Assembly: GCF_965277665.1 (NCBI RefSeq)
Contig: NZ_OZ255835.1
Location: forward strand, 1,674,001-1,738,000
Origin: Lichenicoccus sp965277665
Lineage (GTDB): Bacteria > Pseudomonadota > Alphaproteobacteria > Acetobacterales > Acetobacteraceae
Length of the DNA: 64,000 nt
Direction: 5' to 3'
This document shows, piece by piece, positions 1-8,639 of the stretch. Numbering within the stretch: position 1 is the first letter of the stretch; every line of letters begins with the position of its first letter. A program made the translations under genes and the position numbers. The notes beneath the pieces are model-generated. The model was not told the DNA's origin. It did not search any database and saw only the letters and a list, made by a program, of their open reading frames with translations.

Positions 1-1
1 C

Positions 2-184
2 ATGGGGCCGATGGGGATGCCGACGATGACGGCCCCCGTGCAGGCGATGCCGGCGAAGGCCGGGGTTTACGGCTTCGAGGTCGAGCCGGGCATGACCGGC
101 ACCTGGGCGCTGCATCTGGCGGCCAAGGTGCAAGGCGAACCGGAGACGGTTCGGGGCACGATTACCGCCGACCTGGTGAAGTGA
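2..184 (+). CDS. FixH/YtkA-like small protein, C-terminal fragment
   Basis: This is the last 60 codons of a gene whose start lies before the window. The visible tail has a Met/Pro-rich stretch followed by a short beta-rich segment (GVYGFEVEPGMTGTWALHL and VRGTITADLVK). That pattern resembles the C-terminal half of YtkA-like/FixH domains, which are small periplasmic proteins often encoded ahead of heavy-metal RND pumps. The stop is 1 bp from the start of the outer-membrane factor gene, so it looks like the first visible member of the efflux operon. The Met-rich segment would suit copper or silver binding, but this is inference. The family assignment is moderate because only a fragment is seen. 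Confidence 0.55.
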   Translation: MGPMGMPTMTAPVQAMPAKAGVYGFEVEPGMTGTWALHLAAKVQGEPETVRGTITADLVK

Positions 185-185
185 C

Positions 186-1451
186 GTGACCGCCCGTTGG
201 GTGCGTCTGCGAGCTGGCGGCGTGCTGGCTCTCGGCCTCGCTACGCACGCCCCAGTTCATGCGCAGACCCGGGCGCATACAGCCGCCCCCCTGGGCGCGA
301 CCGTTGATGGCCTGTTGGCGGCCGGGCGAAGCCTCAGTCCGGCGTTGCGGGCCGTCGCCCTGGATACAGAAGCGGCCTCCGCCCGGGCCGGAGGCGCCGG
401 CGCGCTCGATGATCCGACCATCACCGACAGCTACACCACCTACAAGGACCCGAACGTCTTCAGCGCCCACACGGTGATGCTGACCCAGGCGTTCCCGCTC
501 TGGGGCAAGCGCAGCCTGCGCCGGGCGGCGGCGCTTGCGGACGTGGAGGCCAGCCGCGGCCGGGAACGTGCGGCGCAGGATGAGCTGGATGAGAAGATCA
601 AGGTCGCCTACGCGCAATACGACCTGACCGCGCGCGACCTGGCGGTGAACCGGGAGGTTGCCGGGTTGGCGCGCCGGATGCGGGCTGCCGCATCGGCCCG
701 CTATGGGCAGGGCGGCGGCGACCAGGTTGCCGTCATCCAGGCTCTCGGCGAGGAGACGACGGCCAAGACCGAGGAAGTCAGGCTTGCGGGCGCATATGAA
801 GCCGCCCGCGATCGCCTCAACGTGCTGGTCGGCCGTCCCGCAAGCGCGCCCCTCGCCGAACCCACCCGCGCAAGGCCGATCCCGGCCGCGGAACCCGCCC
901 TGGAGATGCTGGTGGAGCGTGCCCAAGCGGCCAATCCGACGCTGGCCGCCAGCACCGCCACCATCGAAGCGGCGCGCACGCGCAGCACCCTGGCGGACAA
1001 GGCCTGGTACCCGGACGTGACCGTCGGGGCGGGACCGCTCGTCCCGACCAACAACCGCCCTGTCGGCTTTGCCGCCACGGTCGGCCTGAACATTCCCCTT
1101 CCCTGGGGGCGGGAGGCAGCCGGTCAGCGTGAGGCGGCAGCGCAGCTCGGCGCCTCCGAGCAACGCTATGACGCGACCCGGCTCGAGATCGAGGGCGCCT
1201 TGGCCGAGAGCCTCGCCAGGTTCCGGGCCGCGCGGGCGACGGAGGCGCTGTTGAAGCGGGAGGCGGTGCCGCAGGCACGCGCGGCCTTCCAGACGGTGCT
1301 GGCCAATTACAGCCAGGGACGGGGAGATCTGACTGGCGCGATCACTGCCGACCACCAGACGCACGACGTCGAACTCCGCGTGCTCCAGGCACAGCTCGAC
1401 GAACAGGTCGAGCTTGCCGCGATCGAGCGCCTGATCGGCGGAGACCTGTGA
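186..1451 (+). CDS. TolC-family outer-membrane factor of a metal RND efflux system
   Basis: This is the outer-membrane channel component of a tripartite efflux pump (CusC/CzcC type). The 421-residue product begins at a GTG, has a Sec signal peptide over about residues 1-27 ending HAPVHAQ, and then two Ala/Glu-rich coiled-coil repeats typical of the OEP fold. A Tyr-Ser-Gln-Gly motif near residue 377 is typical of this family's helical hairpins. It is slightly shorter than classical TolC, as is common in CusC/CzcC relatives. The gene starts 1 bp after the FixH-like stop and abuts the adaptor gene, so the three pump genes form one operon. Metal specificity is inferred from the downstream CusA. 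Confidence 0.88.
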   Translation: MTARWVRLRAGGVLALGLATHAPVHAQTRAHTAAPLGATVDGLLAAGRSLSPALRAVALDTEAASARAGGAGALDDPTITDSYTTYKDPNVFSAHTVMLTQAFPLWGKRSLRRAAALADVEASRGRERAAQDELDEKIKVAYAQYDLTARDLAVNREVAGLARRMRAAASARYGQGGGDQVAVIQALGEETTAKTEEVRLAGAYEAARDRLNVLVGRPASAPLAEPTRARPIPAAEPALEMLVERAQAANPTLAASTATIEAARTRSTLADKAWYPDVTVGAGPLVPTNNRPVGFAATVGLNIPLPWGREAAGQREAAAQLGASEQRYDATRLEIEGALAESLARFRAARATEALLKREAVPQARAAFQTVLANYSQGRGDLTGAITADHQTHDVELRVLQAQLDEQVELAAIERLIGGDL

Positions 1452-2803
1452 TGCGGTATCTTCTGCTCGCGTCGGCTTTGGCTGGCGCCGCTGCCGTCGG
1501 CCTCGCCCGAGCTGACGATCAGCCTCGCCGGCCTCTGTTCTACCAGGACCCCGATGGCAAGCCGTTCTATGCGGGCGGCCCCGAGAAGACCTCGGATGGG
1601 CGGGACTATCAGCCGGTCTTCGATGATGCCGCCTCACAGGCCGCGGCGGCAAAGCCACCGGGCGGCGATCATCGCATCCTCTACTACCGCAACCCGATGG
1701 GTCTGCCGGACACCTCGCCCAGGCCCAGGAACGACAGCATGGGGATGGCCTACATCCCGGTCTATGCCGACGAGGGAAGCCAGGACGGCCCCCCCGGCAC
1801 CGTCCGGATCACGCCGGGCCGCCTGCAGACGCTCGGCGTGCGGACCGAGGCGGCGGAAATGCGGCCGCCTGCCGGCCGCGATGTTCGGGCGATCGGTATG
1901 CTCCAGTTCGACGAGCGGCGGCTGGCGACGGTCACGACGCGGGTGCCGGGCTGGATCGAGCACCTGGCCGTGGCGGCGAACGGCGACCCGGTCAAGCGCG
2001 GTCAGGTGCTGGCCGAAATCTATTCACCCGACATGGTCGCCTCGGAAGAGGAGTACCTGATCGCCGCCCGCATGGGCGGCGCGATCGGCTCCGCCTCGCT
2101 CCAGCGCCTGCGCGCGCTGAACATTCCTGATGACGAAATCGCGCGTTTGCGCCGGTCCAGCCGGTCTGTTCGGCGCATCCCGGTCGTGGCCCAGGTCGAT
2201 GGCGTCGTGATCGACAAGCCGGTGCAGGAAGGCATGCGGGTCGATGCCGGAGAGGCGCTCTACAGGACGGCGGACCTGTCCAGCCTGTGGCTGATTGCCC
2301 AGGTGCAGGAGCAGGACCTCGGCGCGATCATGCCCGGGCAGATGGCCCGCGCCAGCTTCGTCGCGTTTCCCGGCCGGAGCTTCGAGGGCCGGGTGGAGTT
2401 CGTCTATCCGTCGCTATCGGCCGACACGCGTACGGCCCGCGTGCGCATCGTGCTGCCCAATCCAGACGGCGTCTTGCGCGCCGCGATGTTCGCGAGCGTG
2501 CAGATCGCGGCCGCCCCCGCCGGCGCGCCTGTGCTGGCGGTGCCGGACTCCGCCGTCCTGGACAGCGGCACGCGGCAGGTCGTGTTGGTCGCGGCCGGGG
2601 AAGGCCGCTTCCAGCCCCGAACCGTCGCTCTGGGCGTGCTTGGCAATGGCTGGGTGCAGGTGACGGACGGCATCAAGCCGGGCGACCGCGTCGTGGTCGG
2701 CGCCAATTTCCTGATCGACGCTGAAAGCAATCTGCGTGCGGCCCTGCAAGGGTTCGGGAGCGGCGACAAACCGCAGGCCGATCAGCCGGGAGCCAAGCGA
2801 TGA
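1451..2803 (+). CDS. cusB: Efflux RND periplasmic adaptor with heavy-metal-binding domain (CusB-like)
   Basis: This is the membrane-fusion protein linking the inner-membrane pump to the outer-membrane channel. The signal peptide covers about residues 1-22. A short heavy-metal-binding domain follows around residues 75-105 (YYRNPMGLPDTSP, then DSMGMAYIPVY), with the Met/Asp pattern of copper/silver adaptors. The barrel-sandwich and beta-barrel domains come after (PGWIEHLAV, VGANFLIDAESNL). I prefer the ATG at 1451, which shares one base with the upstream stop; a GTG three bases earlier would also be in frame. The stop overlaps the pump start by 4 bp, implying translational coupling. Confidence 0.9.
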   Translation: MRYLLLASALAGAAAVGLARADDQPRRPLFYQDPDGKPFYAGGPEKTSDGRDYQPVFDDAASQAAAAKPPGGDHRILYYRNPMGLPDTSPRPRNDSMGMAYIPVYADEGSQDGPPGTVRITPGRLQTLGVRTEAAEMRPPAGRDVRAIGMLQFDERRLATVTTRVPGWIEHLAVAANGDPVKRGQVLAEIYSPDMVASEEEYLIAARMGGAIGSASLQRLRALNIPDDEIARLRRSSRSVRRIPVVAQVDGVVIDKPVQEGMRVDAGEALYRTADLSSLWLIAQVQEQDLGAIMPGQMARASFVAFPGRSFEGRVEFVYPSLSADTRTARVRIVLPNPDGVLRAAMFASVQIAAAPAGAPVLAVPDSAVLDSGTRQVVLVAAGEGRFQPRTVALGVLGNGWVQVTDGIKPGDRVVVGANFLIDAESNLRAALQGFGSGDKPQADQPGAKR

Positions 2804-5800
2804 TCGGCCGTCTGATCGAGCTGTGTGCTCGCAACAAGACGCTGGTGCTGCTGGCCACCCTGATGATGGTGGGCATCGGCGTGTGGTCGGTCGCCAACAC
2901 GCCGCTTGACGCCCTGCCGGACCTCTCCGACACCCAGGTCATCGTCTATACCGAGGTGCCAGGGCAGGCCCCGCAAGTGGTCGAGGACCAGGTCACCTAT
3001 CCCCTGACCACGGCCTTGCTCGCCGTGCCGCACGCCAAGGTCGTGCGCGGCTTCTCGAATTTCGGCGTGTCGTTCGTCTATGTCGTGTTCGATGACGGCA
3101 CCGACCTCTACTGGGCGCGCTCGCGCGTGCTGGAATACCTCAACTTCGCGGCCAAACGCCTGCCTGCGGGCATCACGCCCACTTTGGGGCCGGACGCGAG
3201 CGGCGTTGGCTGGGTCTACGAGTATGTGGTCCTTGGCGCGAACCGGACGCTGGCCGAGCTGCGCAGCATCCAGGACTGGATCGTGCGCTACGGCCTGGTG
3301 ACGGCCAAGGGCGTGGCCGAGGTGGCCAGCGTCGGCGGCTTCGAGAGGCAGTACCAGGTCGTCGTCGATCCCCGGAAGCTGCAGGCCTTCGGCATCCCCC
3401 TGGACCGCGTCTCGGACGCGATCCGCGCTAGCAATAACGATGTCGGCGGCCGGACGATCGAGATGAGCGAGACCGAGTACATGGTCCGCGGTCGCGGCTA
3501 CCTGCGGAACATGAAGGATCTCGAGGCGGTCGTGCTGACGGCCGATCCGAACGGCTCCGGCACGCCGGTGCTGCTGCGGGACGTGGCGCGCATCGAACTC
3601 GGCCCGGACGAACGCCGCGGCATCGCCGAGATGAACGGCACGGGGGAGGTGGTCGGCGGCATTGCCTTGAAGCGGGACGGCGCGGACGCGCTGACCACGA
3701 TCGACAACATCAAGGCCCGCGTGGCGGAGATCACGCCGGGTCTGCCCGAAGGCGTGTCGATCGAACCGGTGTACGACCGCTCGCAGCTGATCGACAGCGC
3801 TATCTCTACTCTCAAGCACACCCTGCTCGAGGAAAGCCTGATCGTCGCCGCCGTGTGCATCATCTTCCTGCTGCACGTCCGCAGCGCCCTGGTGGCGATC
3901 CTGACGCTGCCGATCGGCATCCTGATCGCGTTCGCCGGCATGCACGCGCTCGGCATCGGCTCCAACATCATGAGCCTGGGCGGCATCGCCATCGCCCTCG
4001 GCGCAATGGTGGATGCGGCGATCGTCATGATCGAGAACGCCCACAAGCATGTCGAGCGTCTCCAGCCGGGCGAGCCGCGCGGCCCGGCGCTGATCGCCGC
4101 CGCCAAGGAGGTCGGCCCGTCACTGTTCTTCAGCCTGCTGGTGATCGTCGCCGCCTTTCTGCCGGTGTTCGCGCTGGAGGACCAGGAAGGACGCCTGTTC
4201 AAGCCACTGGCCTACACCAAGACCTTCGCGATGGCCGGCGGTGCCCTGCTGTCGATCACGCTGGTGCCGGTGCTGATGCTGTTCTTCGTGCGGGGGCGCA
4301 TCGTCCCCGAGGCGAAGAACCCGATCAACCGCGCGCTGATCTGGCTCTACCGCCCGCTGATCCGCCTCGTCCTGCGTGTGCCGGTCCTGGCCGTGGTCGC
4401 CGCGATCGCGATCCTGGGTGCCACGGCCTGGCCGGCGATGCAGCTCGGCAGCGAGTTCATGCCAAGCCTCAACGAGGGCACGCTCCTGTTCATGCCGGTG
4501 ACGCTGCCGGGGCTCTCGGTGACCAAGGCGGCCGAGCTGCTGCAAACGCAGGACCGCATCATCAAGTCGTTTCCGGAGGTCCAATCAGTCTTCGGCAAGG
4601 CGGGCCGCGCGATGACCGCGACCGACCCGGCGCCGGTCGAGATGAGCGAAACCGTGGTCAACCTGAAGCCGCCCTTCGAGTGGCCCGCCGGCAAGACGCT
4701 CGACCAGCTCATCGCGGAGATGAATGCCGCCTTGCAGCTGCCCGGTGTCAGCAACGCCTGGACCATGCCGATCAAGGCCCGCATCGACATGCTCTCGACC
4801 GGCATCCGGACGCCCGTCGGGGTGAAGGTCTTCGGGCCGGACCTGCACGTGCTGGAGCGCCTGGGAACCGAGGTCGAGCGCGTCGTCCGCGACGTGCCCG
4901 GCACCACGAGCGCGTTCGCCGAGCGGCTGGAAGGTGGTCGCTACGTGGAGATCGAGCCGGACCGCGAAGCGGCTGCCCGCTACGGGCTTTCGGTCCAGGA
5001 CATAGAGAAGGTGGTGGCAACCGCCCTCGGCGGCGAAACGGTCACGACGACCGTCGAGGGACGTGAGCGGTATGGCGTGAACGTGCGGTATCCGCGCGGC
5101 CTGCGGGAGGACCCGGAAGCCATCGCCAGCCAGGTCCTGGTGCCGGCGATGCGTGGCGCCATGGTTCCACTGGGCCAGGTCGCCAGCATCCGCATCACCA
5201 CCGGGCCGCCCAGCATCCGTACGGAGAACGCGCAGCCGGTCGCCTACATCTATATCGACCTGCAAGGGCGCGACCTCGGCGGCTATGTCGCGGAGGCCGC
5301 CCGGAAGGTGGCCGGGCAGGTGAAGATGCCGCCTGGCTACCACCTCGAGTGGAGTGGCCAGTTCGAGTACCTGCAACGGGCCGAGGCCAAGCTGAGGGTG
5401 GTGGTCCCAGCAACCCTGGTGGTGATCATGGTGCTGCTGTTCCTCAACTTCGGCCGGCTGACCGAGACCTTCATCGTGATGCTGTCCGTCCCGTTCGCAC
5501 TCGTCGGCGGCGCCTGGCTGATGTGGCTGCTCGGCTACAACATGAGCGTCGCCGTGGCGGTCGGCTTCATCGCGCTTGCGGGGGTCGCGGCCGAAACCGG
5601 CGTGGTCATGCTGATCTACCTGGACCACGCGCTTTCCGAGATCCGAAAGAAGCGCCGTCTCGAAGGTGCGATCTTGAGCCGCGAAGATCTGCAAAAGGCC
5701 ATCATGCACGGCGCGGTCGAGCGCGTGCGGCCGAAGATGATGACGGTCGTCGCGATCATGGCCGGGTTGCTGCCGATCCTGTGGAGCACCGGCACCGGCT

Positions 5801-5976
5801 CCGAGGTCATGCGGCGGATCGCCGTTCCCATGGTGGGCGGCATGGTGTCGTCCACCATCCTGACCTTGCTTGTCATCCCCGCGATTTACGCGATCGTCAA
5901 AGGATGGCGGCTGCCTCACCGCGCACGGCCGCCAGTTCCGACCCGGGAGCTATCATCGAACCGACACGGAGCGTGA
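2800..5976 (+). CDS. cusA: Heavy-metal RND efflux pump, Cu(I)/Ag(I) type (CusA)
   Basis: This is a proton-driven inner-membrane RND transporter of 1058 residues, the full family length, with the usual twelve-helix layout and two large periplasmic loops. The TM4 signature GAMVDAAIVMIENAHK is that of the copper/silver HME class rather than the zinc/cobalt CzcA class. The periplasmic motifs ATDPAPVEM (Met near 615) and RIDMLSTGIRTPVG (Met near 664) carry methionines that, from memory of CusA, align with residues of its Cu/Ag site. The TM10 block GFIALAGVAAETGVVML is intact. The start is an ATGA overlap with the adaptor gene. No metal regulator is visible in the window. Confidence 0.93.
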   Translation: MIGRLIELCARNKTLVLLATLMMVGIGVWSVANTPLDALPDLSDTQVIVYTEVPGQAPQVVEDQVTYPLTTALLAVPHAKVVRGFSNFGVSFVYVVFDDGTDLYWARSRVLEYLNFAAKRLPAGITPTLGPDASGVGWVYEYVVLGANRTLAELRSIQDWIVRYGLVTAKGVAEVASVGGFERQYQVVVDPRKLQAFGIPLDRVSDAIRASNNDVGGRTIEMSETEYMVRGRGYLRNMKDLEAVVLTADPNGSGTPVLLRDVARIELGPDERRGIAEMNGTGEVVGGIALKRDGADALTTIDNIKARVAEITPGLPEGVSIEPVYDRSQLIDSAISTLKHTLLEESLIVAAVCIIFLLHVRSALVAILTLPIGILIAFAGMHALGIGSNIMSLGGIAIALGAMVDAAIVMIENAHKHVERLQPGEPRGPALIAAAKEVGPSLFFSLLVIVAAFLPVFALEDQEGRLFKPLAYTKTFAMAGGALLSITLVPVLMLFFVRGRIVPEAKNPINRALIWLYRPLIRLVLRVPVLAVVAAIAILGATAWPAMQLGSEFMPSLNEGTLLFMPVTLPGLSVTKAAELLQTQDRIIKSFPEVQSVFGKAGRAMTATDPAPVEMSETVVNLKPPFEWPAGKTLDQLIAEMNAALQLPGVSNAWTMPIKARIDMLSTGIRTPVGVKVFGPDLHVLERLGTEVERVVRDVPGTTSAFAERLEGGRYVEIEPDREAAARYGLSVQDIEKVVATALGGETVTTTVEGRERYGVNVRYPRGLREDPEAIASQVLVPAMRGAMVPLGQVASIRITTGPPSIRTENAQPVAYIYIDLQGRDLGGYVAEAARKVAGQVKMPPGYHLEWSGQFEYLQRAEAKLRVVVPATLVVIMVLLFLNFGRLTETFIVMLSVPFALVGGAWLMWLLGYNMSVAVAVGFIALAGVAAETGVVMLIYLDHALSEIRKKRRLEGAILSREDLQKAIMHGAVERVRPKMMTVVAIMAGLLPILWSTGTGSEVMRRIAVPMVGGMVSSTILTLLVIPAIYAIVKGWRLPHRARPPVPTRELSSNRHGA

Positions 5977-6011
5977 GCCGAGAGCGGACGCTCGATTAGC
6001 CCCGCCGCCGG

Positions 6012-6755
6012 TCATTGACCTCGGTGCAGGGTCCGGCCGAAGAGCGCCAGCATCTCGGTCCAGCCGCGCTCAGCGGCGGCATGATCGTAAACGGGGAAGT
6101 CTGGCTTCATCCAGCCGTGCGCTGCGGGGTAGGTCTCCGCCCGGTAGCGCACGCCGGCTTGCGCCAGTGCCTTCTCCAATCGCTCCGCCATCTCAGTCGG
6201 GTAGCTGCCGTCGTTCTCGGCAGCGGCGACATAGATTTCGGCCTTCAGCTCCGGCGCGAACAGGTGGGGGCTGGCTGGCGCGTCGGTTGCGAGATTGCCG
6301 CCGTGGAAGCTAGCGACCGCCCCGAAGCGATCAGGATAGGTTCCCGCCGCGGCAAGTGCCATGCCGCCGCCCATGCAGAAGCCCACCGCGCCGACCTTGC
6401 GGCCAGCGACGTCGCCGCGCGCGTCGAGACAGACGAGGAAGGCCTCCGTATCCTCGGCGGCCTTGTCGTTGCCGGTTGTGGCCATCAACGGCCCGAGGAT
6501 CGCACGGACGTCGCCCGCGAAAACCTCCTTGGGCACTAGCGGCCCATACGGGCCACAACGGTAGAAGAGATCGGGCAGCAGCACGACGTAGCCGGCGCCC
6601 GCAAGCCGCTGCGCCATCTCAGTAACGACAGGCCGGATGCCGCCTGCGTCCATGTAGAAGATGACGGCGGGCCACGGCCCCTCGCCCGCCGGCGTCGCGA
6701 CGTGCGAGGGGCATTCACCGTCGCGCGTTCGGATCGTGATCTGCTCGTTCGGCAC
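6012..6755 (-). CDS. Dienelactone hydrolase family protein
   Basis: This is a 247-residue cytosolic alpha/beta hydrolase. All three members of the dienelactone-hydrolase catalytic triad are visible: Cys127 in GFCMGGG, Asp182 in ENDGSYP and His213 in AAHGW. The family hydrolyses dienelactones or other small esters; the real substrate here is unknown. It starts at GTG with a good ribosome site (TAGGAG, 6 bases upstream). The gene converges on cusA with only 35 bp between stops. Its upstream region is an IS3-family fragment, so its promoter and perhaps its ribosome site derive from or abut insertion-sequence DNA. Confidence 0.9.
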   Translation of the reverse strand: MPNEQITIRTRDGECPSHVATPAGEGPWPAVIFYMDAGGIRPVVTEMAQRLAGAGYVVLLPDLFYRCGPYGPLVPKEVFAGDVRAILGPLMATTGNDKAAEDTEAFLVCLDARGDVAGRKVGAVGFCMGGGMALAAAGTYPDRFGAVASFHGGNLATDAPASPHLFAPELKAEIYVAAAENDGSYPTEMAERLEKALAQAGVRYRAETYPAAHGWMKPDFPVYDHAAAERGWTEMLALFGRTLHRGQ

Positions 6756-6767
6756 AATGTGCTCCTA

Positions 6768-6930
6768 CCCGGACTGCTCGATGTTTCGCAACGAAGCCGA
6801 ACTTCATGTCGACCCCCTCGCGAAGTAGGCCGCGGCTTTTCTTAGGCTGTCGCGCTCCGTCTTGAGCTTCGCCACCTCGCACCGACCGGGACGGCGTCCC
6901 TGCTTCGTCCGAGCCGGCGCAACCACCGCG
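6768..6930 (-). mobile_element. IS3-family insertion-sequence remnant (orfA end / orfB start)
   Basis: Reading the minus strand gives the end of an IS3 OrfA (RRPGR, then VAKLKTERDSLRKAAAYFAR, stopping at 6804-6806). The first 12 or so residues of OrfB start at 6807 (MKFGFVAKHRAV). The OrfA stop and OrfB start overlap as ATGA, as in active IS3 elements. Homology then breaks off just before the ribosome site of the dienelactone hydrolase gene, and no inverted-repeat ends are visible. It is a dead fragment. Confidence 0.72.
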
Positions 6931-7077
6931 ATCGTGCGCTTCCGAGGAAGGCTTCGACAATTTCACGCCGATCAACCCTTAGACCCAAGAACATCGCAGT
7001 TAAGCGGGTAGAGCCGGGGGCAGGTCTTGCTTCGGGACGAATGTTCTAAACGATTTGAGGAACTTATGGGCTCCGCT

Positions 7078-7091
7078 TGGCGGAGAGGGTG
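7078..7091 (+). repeat. Distal attachment-site repeat of the tRNA-Ser island
   Basis: This is an exact copy, in the same orientation, of the last 14 bases of the tRNA-Ser gene (TGGCGGAGAGGGTG as read on the plus strand). It lies in non-coding DNA between the IS3 remnant and the first cargo gene. No tRNA body surrounds it, which is what a duplicated attachment site would look like. Confidence 0.72.
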
Positions 7092-7712
7092 TCCGAATAT
7101 TAGTCTTTCTTATCAGTCTACTAGAGCTTAGCACTGCCCCTGTCCCCTTATCCGTCCCCACAGGAGATCTTCTTGAGCCGAAGCTGATCCTCGGGCCAGC
7201 TCGCTTTTAATAGTCGATGTTAGGGAACCTCGACAGGCCGTCCCATGTGGGCCATCACGAGTCGCCCGGCGACAACAACGCGCTGCGCTGGTCCGGTCTG
7301 GGAGCCGCTGACGGGACTTGGCTCGTCCAACGGGGATGCCGATCGCAGCGACGCTGTCGGTGGCGTCGGTGCGTTCCTGAGGCGCCCCACCCTAGAGCCA
7401 CCACCCATCAGCCGGGTGCATCGCGGCCGGGCGTCAGAGGCGGCGTGTGTTGTGGCTGCCCCTTTTCCGATCGATCGGTTGATGGTGGCCATGCGGCAGT
7501 GACGCAGGCGCTCAGCACGCTCCAGGACATCGCGGCAGTCGCCGACCCTTCTCAAGATATTCGTCCGCACGCTCATGAACAGCAGATAAAGGTCAGGTTG
7601 CATGAGTAGGCGTACTCCGGGGGCAAAGCGACGAGTGTCATGAACCGGCACTCATGGCTCGGGGAGTTTTGTGCAAGTTGCCGCGCCACGCCCGCATGAT
7701 AGGGTTTCCGGC
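7092..7712. other. Non-coding left end of the island
   Basis: No convincing gene is found in these 620 bases. The first 110 bp are noticeably AT-rich for this genome. Open frames on both strands (for example 7220-7651 on the minus strand) have no recognisable domain and overlap each other. The paired GTCCCC motif at 7142-7159 lies here. The promoter of the first cargo operon should be in the last 100 bp, but no clear consensus is visible. Confidence 0.5.
7142..7159 (+). repeat. Paired GTCCCC motif, left copy (candidate integrase arm site)
   Basis: The sequence GTCCCCTTATCCGTCCCC holds two GTCCCC hexamers 12 bp apart. A copy differing at 2 of 18 bases lies at 24759-24776 near the other island end, in the same orientation. 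Short direct repeats just inside both ends are what arm-type integrase binding sites look like; binding itself is inferred. Confidence 0.55.
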
Positions 7713-8639
7713 ATGAAGACACTGATCGTCATGCTGCGCGCGAACGCGTCAGAGTGGCTCGAGCTCCTGAAGCAGGCACTCCCCGATCATGAGGTCCTGC
7801 TGGATCCGTCGGCAGCCCGGGGTGCGATCACCTATGCCCTGGCAGGCAAGCCGCCGGCCGGCGCGCTCGCGGCGCTCGGTCGCATCGAGGCCTTGTTCAG
7901 CGTCAACGCGGGCGTCGAGGCGTTGCTGCAGCCGGGAACGGTTCCAGATGACGTGCCGATCGTCCGGCTGGCCGACGGTGCGCTCGCGGCCGGCATGCTG
8001 GAATGGGTGCTGGCGCAGACCCTCGCCTGGCACTGCAACCTCTTCGACTACAGGGCAAGCCAGGTCGAAATGCGCTGGGCGCCGATGCCGGAGAGAGTGT
8101 CTTCGGAGCGACCCGTTACCGTGCTTGGAGCAGGTCATCTCGGCGCGCCGGTCGCACAGGCGCTCGCACGCCTGGGCTTCCCGGTCAGGGCCTGGTCTCG
8201 CACGCCCAAGGAGCTTGCGGGAGTGGATTGCCTGGCGGGACGCGAGGCCCTGCACCCTGCCGTCGCCAGGGCCGAGATCCTGATCAACCTTCTCCCCCTG
8301 ACAGAAGAAACAGACGGGCTGCTGGATCAGCAGGTGCTTGGCGCCCTGGCCCGCGGCAGCGTGCTGATCAATGGCGGTCGCGGGCGTCACGTCGTTGACG
8401 AGGCGCTGCTGGCGCTCCTGGACAAGGGGCATCTGCGCGCCGCGGTGCTCGACGTGTTCCGCGAGGAGCCGCTGCCTCTGTCGCACCCGTTCTGGCGTCA
8501 CCCGCGCGTCTTCATCTCCCCGCACGTCGCCGCACCCACGCATGCGGCGTCCGCCGTGGCCACGATCGCTGCGAACATCCGCCGCCACGAGGCCGGTCTG
8601 CCGATGTCCGACATCGTGGACCGCGTCCGTGGCTACTAG
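7713..8639 (+). CDS. D-2-hydroxyacid dehydrogenase (GhrA-like)
   Basis: This is an NAD(P)-dependent reductase of the glyoxylate/hydroxypyruvate reductase A subgroup, 308 residues. The Rossmann motif VLGAGHLGAPV is near residue 137. The catalytic Arg (NGGRGRHVVDE), Glu (DVFREEPLP) and His (SPHVAAPT) are all present, so it should be active on a 2-keto or 2-hydroxy acid. An ATG at 7713 is chosen over an in-frame GTG at 7671 because homologues begin with the MKTLIVM-type strand. It is the first gene of the island's left operon and overlaps the binding-protein gene by 11 bp, pointing to metabolism of the imported compound. Confidence 0.88.
   Translation: MKTLIVMLRANASEWLELLKQALPDHEVLLDPSAARGAITYALAGKPPAGALAALGRIEALFSVNAGVEALLQPGTVPDDVPIVRLADGALAAGMLEWVLAQTLAWHCNLFDYRASQVEMRWAPMPERVSSERPVTVLGAGHLGAPVAQALARLGFPVRAWSRTPKELAGVDCLAGREALHPAVARAEILINLLPLTEETDGLLDQQVLGALARGSVLINGGRGRHVVDEALLALLDKGHLRAAVLDVFREEPLPLSHPFWRHPRVFISPHVAAPTHAASAVATIAANIRRHEAGLPMSDIVDRVRGY

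Noticed and set aside
2782..4050. 422-codon minus-strand frame opposite cusA
   Set aside because: It is rich in Asp/His/Arg as expected for an antisense frame in GC-rich DNA, and it lies wholly within the conserved cusA.
7220..7651. 143-codon minus-strand frame in the left island end
   Set aside because: It has no recognisable domain, overlaps a similar plus-strand frame and has no clear ribosome site; treated as non-coding.
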